NCBI GenBank assembly: GCA_019775845.1
Contig: JADQAV010000008.1
Location: 620,001 to 684,000 of the forward strand
Source: Myrmaecium sp. VS I D KN 1
Lineage: Eukaryota > Ascomycota > Dothideomycetes > Valsariales > Valsariaceae
Direction: 5' to 3'
Length of the DNA stretch: 64,000 nucleotides
The translations under genes and the position numbers were made by a program. The notes below the pieces were generated by a model. The model worked only from the letters and a program-made list of their open reading frames with translations, made no database searches and was not told the DNA's origin. Positions 25,224-36,701 of the stretch are shown here, one piece after another; position 1 is the first letter of the stretch; each line of letters starts with the position of its first letter.

Positions 25224-25964
25224 AAAAGGGAGCATAAGTACTTGATTGTTACCCGCTATGTCGAATGGATGCTACCTTATCATTGGTGTTGTTGGTGTTG
25301 TCGGGTTGCGGGACCCCTTGCATGATGCATCATGATGCTTAAATTAAGGTTTCTGATAAGTACAGTACTACTAGGCATGCTAGGGTGCTAAGGTAGTAGG
25401 TACTTTTAGTAGGTCACATCCGGCGACGTGACACGTGCTACACAGGGGCCGTTATGGTTGGTGCCGATGTCCTGACCGAGAGGGATGTCGCAGATTGTAT
25501 ATTCATCCAGACATTTCCATTCGTCTTATCGTAATTCTATCTCCCAAAAGGAGGAAAGAAAGCGCGCAGCAGCAGTAGTAGCAGCAAGATGTCTTCCACC
25601 GTACCTAACAGCGAGACCAGCTCCCGGGGAAGACCGCACATACAACAATAATACCTATGTTATTGTCAGGCTGGTTGTCGACGTTAAAATGTCGGACGTA
25701 TGACGTAGTATTATGATATCTTCGTTTCAAGATTGCGGAACGGAACGCGCTTGACGAGTCGTTCGCACTGCGCGCGCTCTCTCTCTCGATCAAGAACACC
25801 AGAATGACCACGGCCCAATGCCTTGAATCTCCCTCTCTCTCTGTGAAAACGCCCGGGACCCATTAATGATGCGACATAAGTGGTTATAATTACAAGTGTG
25901 AACTGCGTGATGCCCGTTTCCTTCGGTATGAAGCGAACTTCCGTCATGGTAATCATCATCTTCT

Positions 25965-27110
25965 TCATCCAGCGATGAGGACCCAGAGAAGGAAAACTGC
26001 GACGGAGGAGGAATGAAGCGGTTAGCAAAGATGAATGCGCTGGAAAAAGAAGTGGACAAAAAACAACTTACAGATCATCAAAACGCCAAACATCTTAGCG
26101 ACCAGCCAGCGGTTGCCGCTGACGCGGTTCCAGTACTTCATCAGCTCGCGCTGGGCGCCCTCGACGTTGTCGACGACGTCCTCGGTGTTGGCGTCGATGC
26201 GCTGGATCATCTCGCTCTGCTCCGAGACCATCTGGGCCAGCTGGCCGAAGATGCCGCCCAGCTCGCTGATCGTCCGCTCGATGGCCTCGATGGCCTCGCC
26301 TCGCTGCTGGATGTACGCGTTCGCGGGCTGGGCCTCCTCCATGAGGAGGAGCTGGGCGTCCGATTGGGGCCCGCTCCGCGCGAGGGCCGAGCCGCCGCCG
26401 CCGCCGCCGGCGCCGCCGGCCGGGTCGAGCGAGAGCAGGTCCTGCTGGGCGGCGGAGGTGGGCTGGTAGCCCGGCTTCGGGGAGCGGCCGCGCTGGGGGG
26501 TCTGGTAGAGGGGCGAGTCGGTCCGGGTGGGGTCGAGGGTGGCGGGCTGGCTGTGGGCGGAGACGGAGGAGACGAAGTTCTCCGTGCGCGACCGGGAGGC
26601 CTGGATGTTCTTGGTCCGGACCTCGAGCACCTCCTTGAAGTTGACGGAGACGTCGGCCAGCTTGCCCTGCAGCAGCACCACCACGTTCTTGTTGTGCTCG
26701 CCTTCCTGGTCCTGGCCCGGCTTGGCCCGGGGGTGCTGCGACCGGGAGAGGGCCTGCAGCGCGCCGATCTGGGCGTTCAGCGCGGACAGGTCCTGCTTGA
26801 TGATGTATGTGAGTTCGGCGATCTCGACGGGCCGGTCGTCGAACAGCGTCTTCCGCTTGGCCAGCTGCGCCAGCCGCTCCAGCTTGGCCATCGTCGCGGA
26901 GATCCCCCGTCCGATCTCGGCGGCCTTGCGGGCGAACTCGGACCGTCGCCGCGCCGGGGATGTCGCCTCGCCGTTCGCGGCCGCTTGCTGGGCGTTGCTG
27001 AGGAGCGCTTGACGTTGAGCGCCGACTTTGGAGCTGGCTTGTCGTCGCTGGACCTGGGCGAGGATGGAGCGGAACTCGGGCGTCCGATCCTGGATGGATG
27101 CGGTCGCCAT
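25965..27110 (-). CDS. SED5: Golgi t-SNARE syntaxin Sed5 (syntaxin-5 family)
   Basis: Two exons (26072-27110, 25965-25996) give about 356 residues. The second exon is only 32 nt; it completes the membrane anchor as GVLMIFFLLWVLIAG at the very C-terminus. The N-terminal IQDRTPEF matches the Sed5/syntaxin-5 peptide that binds the SM protein Sly1. A three-helix Habc region covers about residues 50-190, followed by a disordered linker with a Gly run. The Qa-SNARE helix is near 265-325 (ELGGIFGQLAQMVSEQSEMI, zero-layer Gln in SEQ). It acts at the cis-Golgi in ER-to-Golgi and intra-Golgi fusion. The divergent neighbour upstream (28346) is unrelated. Confidence 0.93.
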
Positions 27111-28345
27111 GGCGAAGTGACGGCGAGGAAGGCTAGACGGGCGTGAATCTGGGCGTCGGCCGGTGGAAGCGCGGAGCGTCGATTGCGATGGAGATTACGG
27201 AGTACGGGGGGTTGAGGAGGTAGTGTTCGGGACTCAATCGAGGTGAAGTGAGGTCAAAGGTCTGGGCACGGGGAACGTCAACGGTCGCAGAGGGACATGA
27301 ATCGCGAGGGTCGTGCGGAGGTGGAGGATATGCGGAGAAGCTCGAGTCAGTCTTGCGGAAGTGAACGGTGATGACAGGTCGGTAGGTTAGTAGGTAGTTG
27401 TGAATAGGTGGAATATCCGCCCTGCTACCCCTTCCCTTCATCAAAGTGTCGTCTCGTTGCGCCTCAGGCCCCAATGATTGGGCGGCGCCGAGATGACAAA
27501 GACATGTATATGTGGCGCAGGTGGCACCTAGCCCGGACAAAAACCGCCGCCCGAGATCCGAAATTGATGAGGGGCGGCCGGGGAAAGTTTCACGGCACAG
27601 CCACAACTGGAGAGCACCGCCCGGGCCGGGCACCGCTTACGCACCGTTCGGCCAACATACGCGTCCTGGGCAACTTTATATACAAATATAATCATTGGTA
27701 TATACTGTACACCTCAGTTCTCCTGCTGTATAATCTTGCCTCAAATCCGATAGGATATCGAACGGCAAGCGAAGCAAGTACAGCATCTAAAGTCGTGTAC
27801 TGTAGTATCTCATCCATCATCCATCATCACTCTCGTCCTTGCATCATCCCAGCCCCCCTGGTCTGATCGCTGGATTCCCGGTATGCCCTTGTGCCCTTGT
27901 GCCCTGCCCTGCCCTGCCCTGCCCGCCCTTCCTCACCCTAACCTGCTTGCCCTCTAGCTCCTCCCTCTCCCTCCACCACCACCGCCGCCATCTCCACCAT
28001 CATCATCATCGCCGCTGTCCGGCCACCGACCTCACTCTCCCGGTCCCGCAAGCCTCATAAGCCATCCGACTCCGCCGCGACCAATGTGCGCGCCTCCCTA
28101 GAACTTCTGCAACCTCGCGCAACCCTTCCCTCCTCCCCCGCTGCGGTCGATCCACGTCGACAATCCCACTCCCTCGCGCTCTTTCTCGCTCCCGTCCCCG
28201 AAATCCGGTCTATGCGCTCGAAACCCGCGGCCCTCTGAGGGCACTTCTCTCATCACCCGTTCCTGGCTCAAGGCGCTGTCGATTGCGCACGTGGTTCTGT
28301 CGGGTCCCTAGCGGCATCTGATCGCGCTCCACCCTCCGCAGCGAC
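27111..28345. other. Divergent intergenic region between SED5 and the 1,281-residue protein gene
   Basis: This is a shared promoter region. It contains TACTGTACA at 27703 and a related TACTGTAG at 27797, a GCCCT tandem (27901-27924) and a long C/T-rich leader (27940-28200). No supported gene is present. Confidence 0.5.
27901..27924 (+). repeat. GCCCT pentamer tandem repeat
   Basis: Nearly five perfect GCCCT units in the leader upstream of the gene starting at 28346. The unit of five would shift frame if translated, which fits a non-coding position. Confidence 0.88.
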
Positions 28346-31300
28346 ATGTCGCTCCCATGGCAGAGATTGGAGGATTCGGCGAGGTCGCCATTGTGAGCAA
28401 ACTATCATCACTGCGTATGAGAATCCCCCTCCCTGCTAAACCGTCCTCGCAGGGATCGCCAACCGCCGAATCCCTTCCCCGCGGGTCAGCCCGCTTCCTT
28501 CAAGACGAACGTGAATCGCATGAAGACAAAACGATGGGTGGAAGCCAAGTCGTACACCTACGACGGGGACGACTGGGGAGACTATGATGAGTACGACGAA
28601 TACGGCGCACACGGACAACCACCGGCTCCGCTGAAGCCGACGGGCTTGAGGCAGGCAGGTCAGAGTACTGCTGAACCCAGCCGGAGCTTCACCGAACCTT
28701 ATGCCCAGTCTAAACTGCCGCATCCGCCGCGGAAGAACTCCTTTGATGCGGGTGACGACCGCAGAGCATTCCCCGCAAGCATGCCTATGGGCGGTCCCCC
28801 GGGAGTAGACGCAGACCCCGCGGAGACACCACAACAGGGGACCAGGGCCATGGCGCCCGCTGGGCTGCCTCCGGTAAGTTTTGTAGCCTATGCATAACAC
28901 TCCGTCTAGCGTCGCGCATTCGCGGTAGCTTTCTCAAGAAATTTTTCATACCCGATCCCTGACCTCCCCGGTAGCTCCAGACAGATATGTCGCAAACCGA
29001 CGCGGCTCCGTCGCTCCAAACCCGCATATCCCCGGTTCCTCAAGCTGCGACCGGGTCGCCCTTTCCTCCGAGGAAAAGCAGCGTCAACAGCCAGTCACCA
29101 ACGGTAGCAGGCCCACCAGGTCCGGCATCACCCTCTCAACAGCGCTCCCCGACAAGCCCCTCGAAACCACTGCCCTTTATACGCCCCGCCGATATATACA
29201 AGCGCATGGCCGAGGAACGCGAAAAGGAGCGGCAATCGTTGGAGTCGGGACGGCCAAGCATGGACTCTATTATGAATAGGGAGGAGACGTCACCTGTGAA
29301 GGGACCAGGAGAACGTGGAAGCTCGGATAGCCTGCGGCGGGGGAGCTTTGATCATGCCGAGGCTAGCGATTCCAGAAGGCTAAAACCTATGCTGGACACC
29401 GTTGCCGAAAGAAAGAGCGAGTATGCGCCAGAGTACTCGGTGACAAGTGGCGATCAATCCAACAGAGGCGACACTGGTCGAACCGCTGGAAGCGAGCTCA
29501 CTTCCTCCACTGACGCTTCCAAGGCCCCGGAATCCCAGCGTGGTGACTTCCCTGGTCTGCCTCCAGTGCACAGGATCTCCACCTTTGGAGATGACCTTTG
29601 GCCTTCTCAGCCGGCTGAATTAGAATCAGCTGCCGGTGCCGCATCAGCAGGTGGAGATGACGGACTCAAATCCGTTGTCGACCAAGCCTTCTACAGAAGG
29701 GAGGATGACCGCTCCATCCCGCCGACGCCGATCTCTAAGGATTCCCAAGCCGGTTCTGGAGTCTCTCGCAGCAACACCGACAGCACTGCTGGCATCAGTC
29801 CGATCATGAGCCGCGTCCCCAGCTCTGCAGCAGCAGCTGCCGCTGCTCGAATGAAAACCGCTGAGGCCCGAGACATGGCCACTCCTGCGATTGCTGAAGA
29901 AGCCAACGAAGCGAGCCCTCCGACTTCCAGACCGAATTCGAGAACGTTGCAAGGACCGCAGCAGGTTGCTCGGAAGCCTTCGCCGAGCTACTTGCGCAAT
30001 GCTCCTGCTGGTTCCCATGGAGGAAGCCAAAGTCCCAGCCCTGCGCGGTCTCCAGACGTTCGGTCAAGCACACCTGCGTCGTTACCTGAAAGCGGTGAAT
30101 TCACTGCTTCACCTGTCGTTGGTGAACCCGCTACCGATTATACGACCAGAGAACATGATCTTGCTACTGCACTTCAGTCCAACTCAGACCCAAATGTGGA
30201 AGCACTAGTGGACGCTGAGAAACGTACTCGAACTTCTTTCCTGGAGTCTCGCCAGAATGCAAGCGCAGCGACATTTGAGCCTACGCCACCACAGCCATCC
30301 TCTCCGTCTGGATCACGACCGGTTTCGCCCAGTAAAGGGCGTGTGCGCGATCTGGCTGGAAAGTTCAATGACATCGACTCGAGGCGGAACTCGGCCGCTT
30401 CGATTGGGTCCAGAGCGAGCGTGTCTTCCTGGGAACGGAGTCGCGAGCCCAGTCCAGTGAAGGGTGCCCGTAAGAGTAGAGACGTTAGCCCGGTCAAGCA
30501 GGATCCTGAGCGACCCGCAGCCGACCGGAACCTCAGCTTTCGACCCAAGTTACCTGGCCAGTGGGAGTCGTACATCACCACTCCCGGTGTCGTAGAGGGA
30601 CCCACTGGTAACGTGTCCACGCCTGAACCGGAACAAGTGGAGTCTCAAGGCGGTGGGCAAGCTCCCATTGGCGAGTCGAAACCGCTTGAAGAAGTCGACT
30701 TCGCCCCGACGACCCAAAGGCGCTCTCTGGTATCTGCAGGCGAGAGCAATGATCCCTCCGGCGTCGATCCATTGGCAGCACTCAAAGCGGTCGGTGCGGC
30801 CATGGGTGAAGCCTTGAAGGCTTCTGTTGGCGTTGGCAAGCCTGACGAGGGCTCAGAACATCCTACTCCAGACAAAGAAGAGCCGTCCACAGACGGCCCT
30901 GAGATCACGGCATCGATTGGTGATGTCTACTTGCGACCGCTGAAAGTGGATCGTTCGGCTCCTTCTTTTACCTCCAGTGTCACTTCCGCACCAGCTCCAG
31001 AAGAGCCGTCCTCCAGCCTTCCCACGGAAGCTGCTCCCGGCCTCAGAGAAGCCGATCCCGCTAAGCCTATCACAATGCCCCAGTTCAGCACCGATTCCCC
31101 GACGACGGACGACGAAAGCGAAAGGCTCCGCAAGGAGATCGTCGCCAGCCTCACGCCAATGATGCACACCGAAAGCCCCGAGCTCGCGGCGCCCACGGAC
31201 CAACCCGCGTCGGCCGTCCCCGACGGCGCACAACGGCAGAGCTCCGTGCTTCCTGCCGAATACGAAACGTACTGGGCTGGCGCCGACGAGTCCATCATCC

Positions 31301-32352
31301 CTCAGGCGCTCACGTCGCGATCCCCGTCGGCGGATGCGGAAGCGAGCCCGAACGTACAGGCGACGATTTTGAGTCGGATGTCGCCTACTCCCTTGGGAGA
31401 CGCTAACTCGAGTAGCGACTCGAACGTTGGCCCTGGGTTGCTTAACAAACGTTTTAGTTGGGAGGCTGGCGCTGCTCCCTCATCGACCAAAGCAGTGGTC
31501 GAAAAAGAGTCATCTAACCTACCTACCTCTCCCGACTCCTCGAAGGTGCCTTTTTCAACCGACGAGGGAACTGCAAAACACCATGACGGGCTTTACATCG
31601 TGAACTCGGCTGAGGGTTTTGAGGCTGTAGACTTGCCACCTCGTCTTCTGGCGGACGAAGCCCAACAGTCTCAGCCCACACCCCCGCCGGATCAAGGGAC
31701 GAGGCAGGACGTTGTTTCCTCTCCTTCACCGGCCGTTTTACCGGCGCCTGCCACCGACCGGCCACAACCGCCTTACTTCCGCGAGATCTTAGCGATGAAG
31801 TCCGCACAGCACAGAATCGCCACGTACAACCGCACCCGTGAGTACTTCGCCACCGAAAACACCGGCTTAGCCGCCTGGATCGGCGCGACACTCGCAACCA
31901 AACCCGACCTCGCCGAATCCGCCGCCTTATCCCTTCAAGCCCAGCCGCCGCCCAGCACCACCACCACCACCACGGCATCCGTCCGACACAAGGTCGTGCC
32001 GTCGATCTCGAAATTCGGCCGGCACGGCCCCAGCTTCTCGTCCAGTCCCTCCACCCCTTACTACCAACAGTACCTCGACTCGGCGCAGCAGATCCCCGCG
32101 CGGCCCGCGACGCCGACCAGCACCACCGCCACCATGATGGCTGGACAGCCGCAACATGCCTCCGGCTTGACGTTGGGAGGAGGGGGCTCGGGTCGGCTGA
32201 CGAGCCAGCAGATGCAGGCCAAGGGGAAGGACCTGCTGCATTCGGCGGGCGTGCTGGGGGGGAAGGCGACGATTGGGGCGAAGGGCTTGTTGGCGAAGGG
32301 GCGGAGTAAATTTAAGGGGGGTGGAGGGGGGTCGGATAAGGTTGATCATTGA
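28346..32352 (+). CDS. Long disordered fungal protein of unknown function (about 1,281 residues)
   Basis: Three exons (28346-28392, 28453-28873, 28975-32352). Exon 1 gives MSLPWQRLEDSARSPL; its phase fits exon 2 exactly and yields PPNPFPAGQPASF and RMKTKRWVEAKSYTYDG followed by an acidic-aromatic patch. The middle 900 residues are low-complexity, rich in S, P, E and A. They include a short conserved-looking PFIRPADIYKRMAEEREKER helix near residue 215. Near the C-terminus lies a predicted helix (PYFREILAMKSAQHRIATYN onward to about TGLAAWIG) and a basic-glycine tail with KDLLHSAGVLGGKATIGAKG. This order of short islands in a disordered chain recurs in Eurotiomycete proteins as I recall them, but I know no function. 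The exon 3 acceptor could be six bases further right. It could be a cortical or trafficking scaffold; that is a guess. Confidence 0.72.
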
Positions 32353-32365
32353 TCTTTTTTGGGGG

Positions 32366-32396
<31 letters not shown>

Positions 32397-32401
32397 TTTT
32401 T

Positions 32402-32456
32402 NNNNNNNNNNNNNNNNNNNNNNNNNNNNNNNNNNNNNNNNNNNNNNNNNNNNNNN
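32402..32456. other. Assembly gap of 55 N within a poly-T tract
   Basis: The N run is flanked on the left by about 22 T and on the right by a G-rich then T-rich run. It most likely marks a homopolymer that short reads could not bridge. The true length is unknown. Confidence 0.97.
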
Positions 32457-33259
32457 TTTGGAGGGGGTTTTTTTTTTTTTTTTTTTTCTTCTTTTGACTT
32501 CCTCTTTTTTACTTCTCTTTCCTTTCTCCCTTGTTCGCGTGCGCTGTTATGCGATGCGCAATTCTTTCCCTTTCGCCATCCGTCGGATTTCTCTCATTTG
32601 TCGTGTCCTTCAGGCGTTGTGATCTTCGATCTCGGCTCTGTTCGCGTTGTGCTGCTGGGGACTTGATTTATCGCGTGCTATATTTTAACCTCTTCTTTTC
32701 ATTCATCTAGTACCTCCTTCCCGTAGCTATTACTATTACTCCGACGAGCCTTTGGGCCTCGCTGCGAGCCGCTTTGTCAGGGAACGAATTCCATATGTTT
32801 GTGCTCCATCTATCGATTTTCCCCTACTTGTTACGCGCACCTTATACTTCGACCGTTTTTGTGACGTTGACGTGCTTGCTGCGCGGATATGGATTGATCG
32901 GTTGCTTTTCAAGCATGTGGTTGCGTGACGTAGAGTACTATAGTAGGCTGGAAGTTCCACCACCAGCACAAACACCACTCACTGGAGTACTGATGATGAT
33001 GAGGGACGAGGAGGAGGAACGACCGATTCAGCACGGTCCCACGGCTTGGAATCCTTCCTTCCACCTCCACTGCCAAATTTCGCCTGCTGCATCCTCCTTA
33101 ACCTCCTCTTCCTCGGTCGCAGGATTTGAGGTTCTGAAGTTTTGGGGGTTGCAAGAAAATCAAAGAAGGTTGTTTTGTTGACGTTTTTGATATGTTTTCT
33201 TTCTAAAGCTACATGTACACTGCCGTCTCGCCAAACAATTATATCGATCATATATGCTG

Positions 33260-33275
33260 GATGGATGGATGGATA
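33260..33275 (+). repeat. GGAT tetranucleotide repeat
   Basis: Four GGAT units in the leader region about 200 bases upstream of the proposed start at 33469. Confidence 0.85.
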
Positions 33276-33468
33276 GATTAAGGGATTGGTGATCCTTCGC
33301 CGATGCTGGCCGAGACTGGGGGCCGAGCAGGGGGGGTTGTGTTTGCGCGAGACGAAGAGGAGAGCGATTGTCAAACTGCGACTGCGACACAAGCGTGTTC
33401 GATTGATTTGTCGCACTTTTGCACGCGGCATCTTTCTCTTTTTTTCTTCCTTTCTGCCATCTTTCTTG

Positions 33469-36441
33469 ATGGCGATGTTAGCGCCGACGGGTGAGGAGGA
33501 TGTTGGTGCTGGTGCTGGTGGATCAGCGATGGGTTTGGCGCCTCATCAGGATGCTGATGCGAGGGAAGACGGCGCATCGTGTAGGCGCGCACGCATACAC
33601 AATGGCAAATGTGACGAAGTCGCTGGTTCTGTATACGAGAAAGAGAAGGAAGAAGATGCAACACGGGAACGGACGCACGACGGCGCAGAGGAAGACGAAG
33701 ACGAAGAGCCCTCAGGCAGCAGCAGCGGCGGCTCCACCACCCCCGACTCCCTCGAGCTGGGCGCGGAGGAAGAGGCGATCCCGATGCGGATCTGCGTGGG
33801 GTCGGCGGAGATGGTGATGACGCCGGGGCGGCGGACGGCGCCCGGGCGGAACCTGAAGTCCCGGAAGCATCGGTCCGCCGTCCGCCGACGGCCGGAGTCC
33901 CTGATCTCGGCGCTGTCGAGGGCGGCGGCGGCAGCACAGTCCCCCGCTTCCGATTCTGACCATCCGCCGCCTTCTCAATCGCAAGGCGATGAGCGGGTGG
34001 CGAAGGAGGTTGGCGCTTCCCGAACGCCGGACACGCCGCCGCGACGACGTGCGCCTGGGCTGAGTGAGGCGCCGAGGAGCCCGCCGGCGATGAACGATCT
34101 GGATCTGTATACGGATCACGAGGGCAAGATCGAGGGGGTGATGCTTCCGCGAGCGACGGCTTCGGCATCCGCCATCCCCGCCCAGGACCGGCCGGCGCGC
34201 CGCATGGCACGTCGCAGGAGGAATGAAGGGGCGGCAACGGTGGCAGTCTCGAGAGAACCGAGCACCCCGGCTGGCTCGCCGCGTGCGTCGGTCGAATCTG
34301 CTCGGACGCGGCCGATGAGCTTTGTTTCCTCGCCGCGGGACGAGGCTGGCCGGCCGGTGGAGGTGATTGATCGAGGGTGGCTTCCCGGGATGGGCGGGCC
34401 GCGGGCGGAGGGAGATCGCGGCATCTTCGAGTCAATTGCCACGGATCGCGAGCGAAGGGCGGAAGCAGCGGGAGATATGAATCCGGTCTCAGACGCGATC
34501 AACAGCAACGGCGGGATGGCTAGCCAACGGCCGCAAATGGTCACTTCGCGGAGCAACAGCGACTACCAAGCCTCTTCCCGGACCAGCACGAGTGAGGCGC
34601 CGCTGGAGACGCCGCCTTTGCCGGAGGACAAGCGGAGGAGGCTGTCGGGCTTCTTTGGGAGCGGAAGCAGTCGGAACAGCGGGGGCCGGAGGTCGCAGCG
34701 GGGCCATCGGAGCGAGGACAGCACCAGAGCTGAGGCGTCGGACTCTCGTGTCGGCCTCTATCATGCGACTACGCCACCACCCCCTTCTTCCTCCGATGCC
34801 GTGCAGACGCTTGATGACGCCTCCGCCCCTGGCCCCGATGCGTCCAAAACGAAGAAGAAGCTGCGGTTCTCCATGTTTGGGAATCTGCTGGGCAAAGCCG
34901 GGGCGATGAGCCACATTCATACACCGAGGAAACCTTCCGGGTCGAGGACGCACGAGAAGAAGTCGTATGCACCGCAAACACAAAGCCCCGTAGGACAGGG
35001 CATCACTAACGATGGTCATGCTGCAATGGCTCCCGCCTCGGGTGCTGCATCCGGCGACGTCAATGCGGATGGAGGGCAATCGCCTCCTCCCGGAGGATAC
35101 TACGCTCCGCAACAACAGAGGTCGCCTTCTTCGGCTTCAGTAGGGCCACCTCCTGTGGTCGCCAAACAGCATACCCGCAGCGAGTCATCTCCCGTCATCA
35201 CTACTCGAGCGGAGGAACTCTTGAGTCCTATCTATAACGGTCCTCTGAGCCCACTTGGAGATGCACCGTCATCACCACATAGTGTTTACCCAATCCCACA
35301 GCTCGGGCAGCAGCACTCCTCCGCTCATGTGAAGCGGCCGCCACTCACAGAGGAACGAGGCAGGTCAAAGCCGCGAGCCTTACGAAGCAAATCGTCCTTG
35401 CCATCCCTGAACCTCTTTTCCCCTTCACGCTCACGACCACCGCTACCGTCCATATGCCCCATCAGCGAAACGCATACAGACCAAGAGCGGCCATGGAACC
35501 TCAGCCTGCCCGCTGCAAAAAAACAGCGACACCCCGCAGATCGGTCACGAACGCCGTCGAGCTCGCGCTCACAGCCTCTCTCCCGCCGTTCCTCCCAGCC
35601 CTCCCTCCACTCGCACCCGAGCTCGAGTCAGCCGTCGCCGAACCCGCTCTTCCAAGGCTTCCGCGAGATCCTGCCGCGCGCGACCCTCCTCTCGCCTCCA
35701 GGGGCCACGCAACCGCATTCCATGACGACGGTCGAGGCGCGCACACCACCACCACCGCCTCTCCCGGATCCTCCTGCTTCTGCCAGCGACGTCACGATCG
35801 CTCGCCCTTCGCCCCCTGGCGGCGACGAGGGCGTCACGTCGCCACGACCACAGCCGACCCAGCAGACCTCACGCTCCCCATCCTCCTCTCACCACTCCGT
35901 ACCCACCTCCCACACCACATCCCCCACCCCAACCCCGCCCCCCTTAGCCCCACCAACAATGGGCGCCGACATCCTCCGCGCCTCCCTCCAACAACAAGAA
36001 CAACAACAACAGGAAGAAACCCAACCCCCCTCGCCCGCCCCTATCATTCCCTTGGGCATCTACCCCCCGTCCATCCCCCCGTACCCCCCACCGTCAGAAC
36101 CAACCATCTACCCTCTCCAACCGCAGCTCTACGACGGCATCGACCGCGAAACGCTCCGGGAGCTGCAGCGCGACATGCAGCGCGAGCACGCGCGGGCGCG
36201 GCGGGAGGTGGAGCGGGCGGAGTGGGCGCGGGAGCGGGCAGAGCAGGTGCGGTTTGGAGCGCAGGCGGTGGCGAGGGTGGGGGTGGACGGGGTGGCGTTG
36301 GCGGTTGTGGAGGAAGGGGATGGTGCTGGTGCTGGGGGTGCGGGTGCGGGTGTGGATGTGGAGGGGAGTGAAGCGGTGGGCAGGATGATGGGGGCGAGTT
36401 ATCCGGGCATGGAGTGGGTGCCGGTTTGGGAGGGGGAGTGA
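33469..36441 (+). CDS. Proline/serine-rich disordered protein of unknown function (about 990 residues)
   Basis: A single uninterrupted frame. I place the start at the ATG giving MAMLAPTGEEDVGAG, because the 61 upstream in-frame residues look like translated leader; the true start could be even later. The chain is mostly S/P/R/T-rich. Islands worth noting are PMRICVGSAEMVMTPGRRT (about 103-121), NDLDLYTDHEGKIEGVMLPR (about 207), TKKKLRFSMFGNLLGKAG near 470 and a polyproline/polyglutamine stretch near 835-870. A charged helix near 905-940 (ETLRELQRDMQREHARARRE onward) is a likely short coiled coil. No catalytic domain is visible. It may be a fungal-specific regulator or scaffold. Opposite-strand frames exist but mirror this GC-rich coding pattern. 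Confidence 0.6.
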   Translation: MAMLAPTGEEDVGAGAGGSAMGLAPHQDADAREDGASCRRARIHNGKCDEVAGSVYEKEKEEDATRERTHDGAEEDEDEEPSGSSSGGSTTPDSLELGAEEEAIPMRICVGSAEMVMTPGRRTAPGRNLKSRKHRSAVRRRPESLISALSRAAAAAQSPASDSDHPPPSQSQGDERVAKEVGASRTPDTPPRRRAPGLSEAPRSPPAMNDLDLYTDHEGKIEGVMLPRATASASAIPAQDRPARRMARRRRNEGAATVAVSREPSTPAGSPRASVESARTRPMSFVSSPRDEAGRPVEVIDRGWLPGMGGPRAEGDRGIFESIATDRERRAEAAGDMNPVSDAINSNGGMASQRPQMVTSRSNSDYQASSRTSTSEAPLETPPLPEDKRRRLSGFFGSGSSRNSGGRRSQRGHRSEDSTRAEASDSRVGLYHATTPPPPSSSDAVQTLDDASAPGPDASKTKKKLRFSMFGNLLGKAGAMSHIHTPRKPSGSRTHEKKSYAPQTQSPVGQGITNDGHAAMAPASGAASGDVNADGGQSPPPGGYYAPQQQRSPSSASVGPPPVVAKQHTRSESSPVITTRAEELLSPIYNGPLSPLGDAPSSPHSVYPIPQLGQQHSSAHVKRPPLTEERGRSKPRALRSKSSLPSLNLFSPSRSRPPLPSICPISETHTDQERPWNLSLPAAKKQRHPADRSRTPSSSRSQPLSRRSSQPSLHSHPSSSQPSPNPLFQGFREILPRATLLSPPGATQPHSMTTVEARTPPPPPLPDPPASASDVTIARPSPPGGDEGVTSPRPQPTQQTSRSPSSSHHSVPTSHTTSPTPTPPPLAPPTMGADILRASLQQQEQQQQEETQPPSPAPIIPLGIYPPSIPPYPPPSEPTIYPLQPQLYDGIDRETLRELQRDMQREHARARREVERAEWARERAEQVRFGAQAVARVGVDGVALAVVEEGDGAGAGGAGAGVDVEGSEAVGRMMGASYPGMEWVPVWEGE

Positions 36442-36701
36442 ATGTGGTTTATTGGGGGGGAAGTGCGGTCTGCTCTCCCTTGTACTTGTATCGGATTTCG
36501 GTTGCTTGATATTCAGATACACAACGGCTGGGACATCCCCTTCCCATCCCGTCTCTTAGTTCCATGATCTACCATTTACCTTGGAACATCCTCGTCCGTC
36601 CGGAAGCCAAGCAAAGAGGGAGAAGAGAAAAACAGAGTGGAAAAAAGGAAGAAAGAGGAACATCGTCCTCCACCCCCTTATAAACAAGCGAAGACACCAC
36701 C

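Larger units (their letters stand above)
24597..25964. other. Intergenic region between the GT8 gene and SED5
   Basis: This holds the GT8 promoter and the SED5 3' flank. It contains an ACCT tandem (24833-24850) and a reverse-complement GTAG tandem (25209-25223), plus two GTACAGTA motifs (25204, 25360). No supported gene is present. Confidence 0.5.
32353..33468. other. Intergenic region containing an assembly gap
   Basis: This lies between two plus-strand long-protein genes. It begins with poly-T and the N gap, continues T-rich, and contains a GGAT repeat at 33260-33275. An in-frame extension upstream of the next gene reaches 33286 but looks like leader sequence. No gene is called. Confidence 0.5.

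Noticed and set aside
26013-27146. 377-codon plus-strand open frame opposite SED5
   Set aside because: Leucine/glycine-rich antisense shadow; SED5 on the other strand is unambiguous.
33371-34435. 354-codon open frame on the minus strand opposite the 990-residue protein gene
   Set aside because: It mirrors a GC-rich serine/arginine/proline coding strand, has no start context or motif, and overlaps a frame that continues for another 2 kb.
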